A stretch of 64,000 nucleotides of DNA, from contig CAJJDO010000041.1 of assembly GCA_905183005.1 (NCBI GenBank), positions 6,075-70,074 on the forward strand, written 5' to 3'. Position 1 is the first letter of the stretch, and every line of letters starts with the position of its first letter. Origin of the DNA: Paramecium pentaurelia. Lineage: Eukaryota; Ciliophora; Oligohymenophorea; Peniculida; Parameciidae. The notes beneath the pieces were generated by a model. The model was not told the origin of the DNA. It saw only the letters and a list, made by a program, of their open reading frames with translations, and ran no database searches. Positions 60,601 to 64,000 of this stretch are shown here, in pieces. Position numbers and translations under genes: made by a program.

Positions 60601-61982
60601 ATTAACAGAAGGATAATAAGCTTAATAATAATAATAAGTAGCAAAAGGTAAATAAACAAAAGGAGGAGCTTAAGAATTAGAAATAGTTGAATCTGAAATG
60701 AAAGGAGAAAGACTTATTCGTTTAGAATTATATCATGGAGATGATTTGATTGTATATAACTATGGAATTAATTCAGTCACACTCTCAAATATTACATTAC
60801 CTAAAGATGAAAATTATGTAATTTAAGCATCTTTTGATCTTAGAGAATGGCCAGAAGCTAAAATTAAATCAGAAGAGACTGATAATTTATATTGGTTCAC
60901 TACTATATTTGCATCAGATACTGTTGCACTTGTAAGAGATACAACAAAAGAAGACAAAGAAAAAGCTATAAAAAAATCTTGGGAAGACAAAGAACCAGGA
61001 AGAGCTGCTAATGCTAAAAAATCTCGAACTAAATATTTAATTACATTAAAAGAAGAACTAACACCTGAGGAATAAGCAATTGTAAATGCACCTAGAATGA
61101 CTAAAAAGTAAAGAGAAGAAGAAGCTAAGTAAGCAGCTTAAAAAAAAGGTCCAAAAAAAGATGATAAAAAAGTGGGTAAATAGACTAAAGTTGAGGCACC
61201 TGTAGATATAGTTCCTTAATAAAGATAAATACCTAAATCAGAAAATCATGTTAATGAAGCAATTACTTAATTTTTATAGCATTTAGAATAAGATAGAATA
61301 ATGGATCATTATGCTAGACATGCTGGATTAATTAATGTCAGAAGTGATGTATAAAAAAGAGAAATTTTAGAAGGAATTTTGATGGGCAAAGAAGAAATAT
61401 CTGGAATTATCTAAAGAAATCTTTAAATGAGAGAGGAAATCAAGCTTTTATAAAAGTATTTATTAAATATAAAAATTATAGGGATAATAAAGAAATCTTA
61501 ATTAATGAATTCTAATCTTATAGGTCATCATACAAATAAGAACTTGCAGAAATATATTAATAAAGAGATTCTATTAAATAAGATCTAACATAATTAATGA
61601 AAAAAGAACAATAGTTATTTGATGTAATTTTTTTCATTTATAATAATAGTTATGTAAATAAGAAAAAGTAGGAAATCCAGAGGATGTTGAAAAATTAATT
61701 GCTGATCCTTCTCAATTAGATCCTATTCTAGTGAGTGCTGCAAAATAAGTAATCAATAATTGGAAGATAGCAATTATTCAAGAAAAAATTAATACAGCCC
61801 TTTAAAATTTTGATATTGATACATTATAGAAATGTGTTGATCAAATTTAATAATTAAATATTGAAGGAATAGATACAAGTGCTGCAGATGATATGCTTGA
61901 TGAGGCTTCAGGTAATCCAAACTTTTAGGCAGAAAAATTGGCAGAACTTAAAAAGTAAGGTAAAAAACCAAATAAAAAATGA
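57626..61982 (+). CDS. Androglobin-like protein with calpain-like domain
   Basis: Introns 57780-57805 (26), 57972-57993 (22), 61456-61481 (26) and 61624-61649 (26) give exactly 1418 residues. Residues about 255-330 match the calpain-like domain of androglobin (ADGB): YNPNGKYIVKLYFMGKERKI, LLPQSVDKNQLWPMIISKAI and LTETIDLKTISGWG. Later GGFWVHEKEFLSLFDYIQI matches the calpain segment preceding domain III. I see no QGxxGDCW Cys motif and no clear catalytic His, so it is probably not a protease. I did not find a recognisable globin domain or IQ motif by eye. A Lys/Gln-rich linker and a helical C-terminus follow. In animals ADGB functions in sperm flagella and cilia; a ciliary role fits but is inferred. 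Confidence 0.72.
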
Positions 61983-62296
61983 GAATAAACATTTAGTAAT
62001 ATATAATTGTTATTTTAAACTTATTATGATATATTAATATTCAATTATTTTTGTTAATTAATAAGATTATTGATTAGATATATATTTAAAATTTAGGAGT
62101 GATTCATAATTTAATATCATAAAGAAAAAGTTGAACATTATATTGAATGTATACAAATAGAAGTAGAATATTATATAAGTTTAAGATTTTTAATGTTGAT
62201 TAATCACTTTATGGTATTTATAATAATATCAGAATATCAAATAAAGTGGATAAAATTGAACATATATTTATTTTAAATTTTATATTTTAATTACGG
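61983..62296. other. Intergenic, nothing recognised
   Basis: About 310 bp, AT-rich, between the androglobin-like gene and the TIM50-like gene on the same strand. No credible frame. Confidence 0.45.
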
Positions 62297-63430
62297 ATGC
62301 TAAGCAAATATTCAATTAGATCATTAACTCTACTACGTTTCCCAAGATATAAGTTTAGTTAATAACAATAAAAACAAAATGAGTAGTAGGATGAATGGGA
62401 TGAGAGAACTATAGAAGCAGAAGAGGCTAATCCAACATTGGAGAATAAAGAGAAAGCATTTTCATACTTTAGATTGTTTTCAAGGATATTTTGGTGGACA
62501 ACATCAGCATTGTTTGGCTATAATTTATATCTAAATAATTATAAAACTGATCCAACATAGGAATTGGGTAAAATACTAATTTATGTGTAGGCTATTAAAA
62601 GCACATTAATGATGCTGCCAAATATTGCTAAGATCAATATTAAGCATTTTATGATGTAACAGTTAATTATATCTTTAGTTTATGACTAAACCAGCAATTG
62701 ATAAATTATTACCTGACATCCCTGAATTACCATTTGGATATGAAATACCTAAGACATTGGTACTTAATATATCAGGTACTCTATTACATATGGATTATGT
62801 TTTTGGTGTTGGGTATATATTGAAAATAGAATAATTAGAGGAGAAATTAAAAGAAGAAATGGTTTATAGAGATTTCTTGAAAAATTACCTAAAATGTATG
62901 AAGTTGTAATTTTGAGTGATGATGAAACCATGGTAATAATATAATTATAATGCAGTTTACATAACAAATTACTTAAAAATTGGATCCTACAAGATAGATA
63001 TTTGCAGGTGCTTTTGGTAGAGAATCAATGGTGTTTGAAAAAGGAAGATATATTAGAGATTTGAAATATATTAATCGTCCACTTAATAGAGTTATAGTAC
63101 TTGATTCTGATCCAGAGAGAATGTACTAATATTAAGACAATGGTATATTCATCAAACCATTTGATGGAAAACAAAATGATGAAGTCTTAAAGGATGTTCT
63201 TTTACTATTAGAGCGTAACAGATATTTTATTAACAAGAGACCTCTCTAAACCTCAAATAAAGGATGTTAGAGCAGAACTTAGAAAATTTGGTAATTTCGA
63301 TCCCCAGATCAAATATTTAGATGAAGTGAAAGCTAGAGAAATTAATATCAAATAAAGTATGAACAAAAGCTTTTTTGGAATAATGAATCAAAGAAAAAAT
63401 CCTTAATTTGAACAATCTAGAAGACAATGA
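62297..63430 (+). CDS. TIM50: TIM50-like mitochondrial import subunit
   Basis: Introns 62568-62590, 62656-62678, 62813-62838, 62933-62955 and 63215-63239 give exactly 337 residues. The N-terminus MLSKYSIRSLTLLRFPRYKF is a basic amphipathic mitochondrial presequence, and one transmembrane segment follows (RIFWWTTSALFGYNLYL). The TIM50 FCP-like domain shows PKTLVLNISGTLLHMDYVFG, KLPKMYEVVILSDDETM, FAGAFGRESMVFEKGRYIRD, NRVIVLDSDPERMYQYQDNG and KPFDGKQNDEVLKDVLLLLE, then IKDVRAEL as in the family C-terminus. As in other TIM50 proteins the DxDx(T/V) phosphatase motif is lost (LNISG). TIM50 passes presequences from TOM to TIM23. Introns 3 and 5 must use the downstream of two AGs. Confidence 0.9.
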
Positions 63431-63494
63431 AATAATTTAATTATCATTATGTTTGTTAATTTTATGTAATTATTATATATAAATAATTATTATT

Positions 63495-64000
63495 TCAGAA
63501 TAGTTTCATAAATAATTTCTTCTATTCTTATAACTTTTATCTCTTTAATCCCTTTTTTCTCTTTTGAATCTTTTATAATGCAAGACCTGCTTTATTATTC
63601 ATCCATTTTAAGGCTAACAATTTTCTATTTCTTTCAAGTAATTTATTAGCATTTTATTCAAATGTCACATTGTTTCTTTGCCATTCCAATAAGGTATCAA
63701 TTATTATTGAAACATTCTTATATTATTCATCATAATTATCAATGAATTCTTATTTAACCATCTTTTTAGAATAGTATTTTCTCCATAAACTATAGAATTC
63801 ATCTTCTTTTTGTTCAAGATGTTTCAATTTTTAAGAAATAAAGTGGAAATCAATTGAATTTGTCAATAACATTGAGTAAAATGTAGATAATAAGATTTTT
63901 CTGACTCTTGAAAATTCATTAATTATATCAACATATTTGGATGTCTTTAGTTTCCTTGGCAATTAATACTCACCTAATCCAAATTAATAAGGTTTAAAGA
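63495..64000 (-). CDS. Truncated gene: charged coiled-coil protein, C-terminal part
   Basis: Ends at TGA 63495-63497 and continues past the window edge. The visible part reads DIINEFSRVRKILLSTFYSM, LKHLEQKEDEFYSLWRKYYS, then NKLLERNRKLLALKWMNNKA and a basic tail QKIQKRKKGLKRQKLQEQ. A 19-nt GTGAGT...CCAAG intron may lie at about 63958-63976. Convergent with the TIM50-like gene (65 bp between stops). No family recognised from this fragment. Confidence 0.6.

Overview
The window is macronuclear-type DNA from a ciliate, almost certainly Paramecium. Three observations made directly in the sequence support this. (1) Long reading frames appear only when TAA and TAG are read as Gln and TGA is the sole stop; the Myb gene, for example, has a Gln run written mostly as TAA/TAG. 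(2) Genes are interrupted by very short GT...AG introns of about 19-34 nt, and removing them restores frame. For most gene models below, exon length minus introns is an exact multiple of three. (3) The DNA is very AT-rich and gene-dense, with intergenic gaps often under 150 bp. Standard-code ORFs are nearly all meaningless here, so gene models were built by hand with the ciliate code.

Layout. 1-10 kb is poor in intact genes: a truncated WD40 fragment, broken minus-strand coding segments, a possible structured RNA (3977-4094), one protein-kinase-like gene, a frame-scrambled coiled-coil region and a degenerate histidine kinase. 10.4-18.5 kb (mostly +): VPS9-domain Rab GEF, LC8 dynein light chain, a small MGxxC protein, a hybrid histidine kinase/response regulator, an E2-like protein lacking its catalytic Cys, and a membrane-anchored protein. 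18.7-34 kb: SPX-EXS phosphate transporter-like, HAT1, DENN-domain protein, a membrane-anchored M16-like protein without the zinc motif, a WD40-like protein, a secretory coiled-coil protein, MORN protein 1, a three-repeat Myb and a small Q/N-rich protein. 34.6-43.7 kb: F-BAR protein, a giant repeat protein with a homogenised 144-bp coding repeat, and a B-box protein. 43.8-64 kb: LRRC56/ODA8-like, MORN 2, an LRAT-like protein, a coiled-coil protein, MORN 3, a TPR protein, DRC10/IQCD-like, an opine dehydrogenase-like enzyme, tRNA-Glu, an uncharacterised gene, a type I membrane protein, an androglobin/calpain-like giant, TIM50, and a truncated gene at the window edge.

Two single-N gaps (1395 and 14728) are each flanked by identical copies of 1265 and 1120 bp. 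These are best explained as unmerged contig overlaps, not real duplications: collapsing the second restores an 802-residue histidine kinase frame.

Themes. Many genes suit a ciliated cell (LC8, LRRC56/ODA8-like, DRC10-like, androglobin-like, three MORN proteins) together with membrane traffic (VPS9, DENN, F-BAR). Four genes encode M-G-x-x-C N-termini suited to myristoylation plus palmitoylation. Several enzymes look catalytically dead: E2 Cys to Tyr, the M16 HxxEH lost, and the calpain-like core. Family assignments were made by eye from motifs; no database search was possible.
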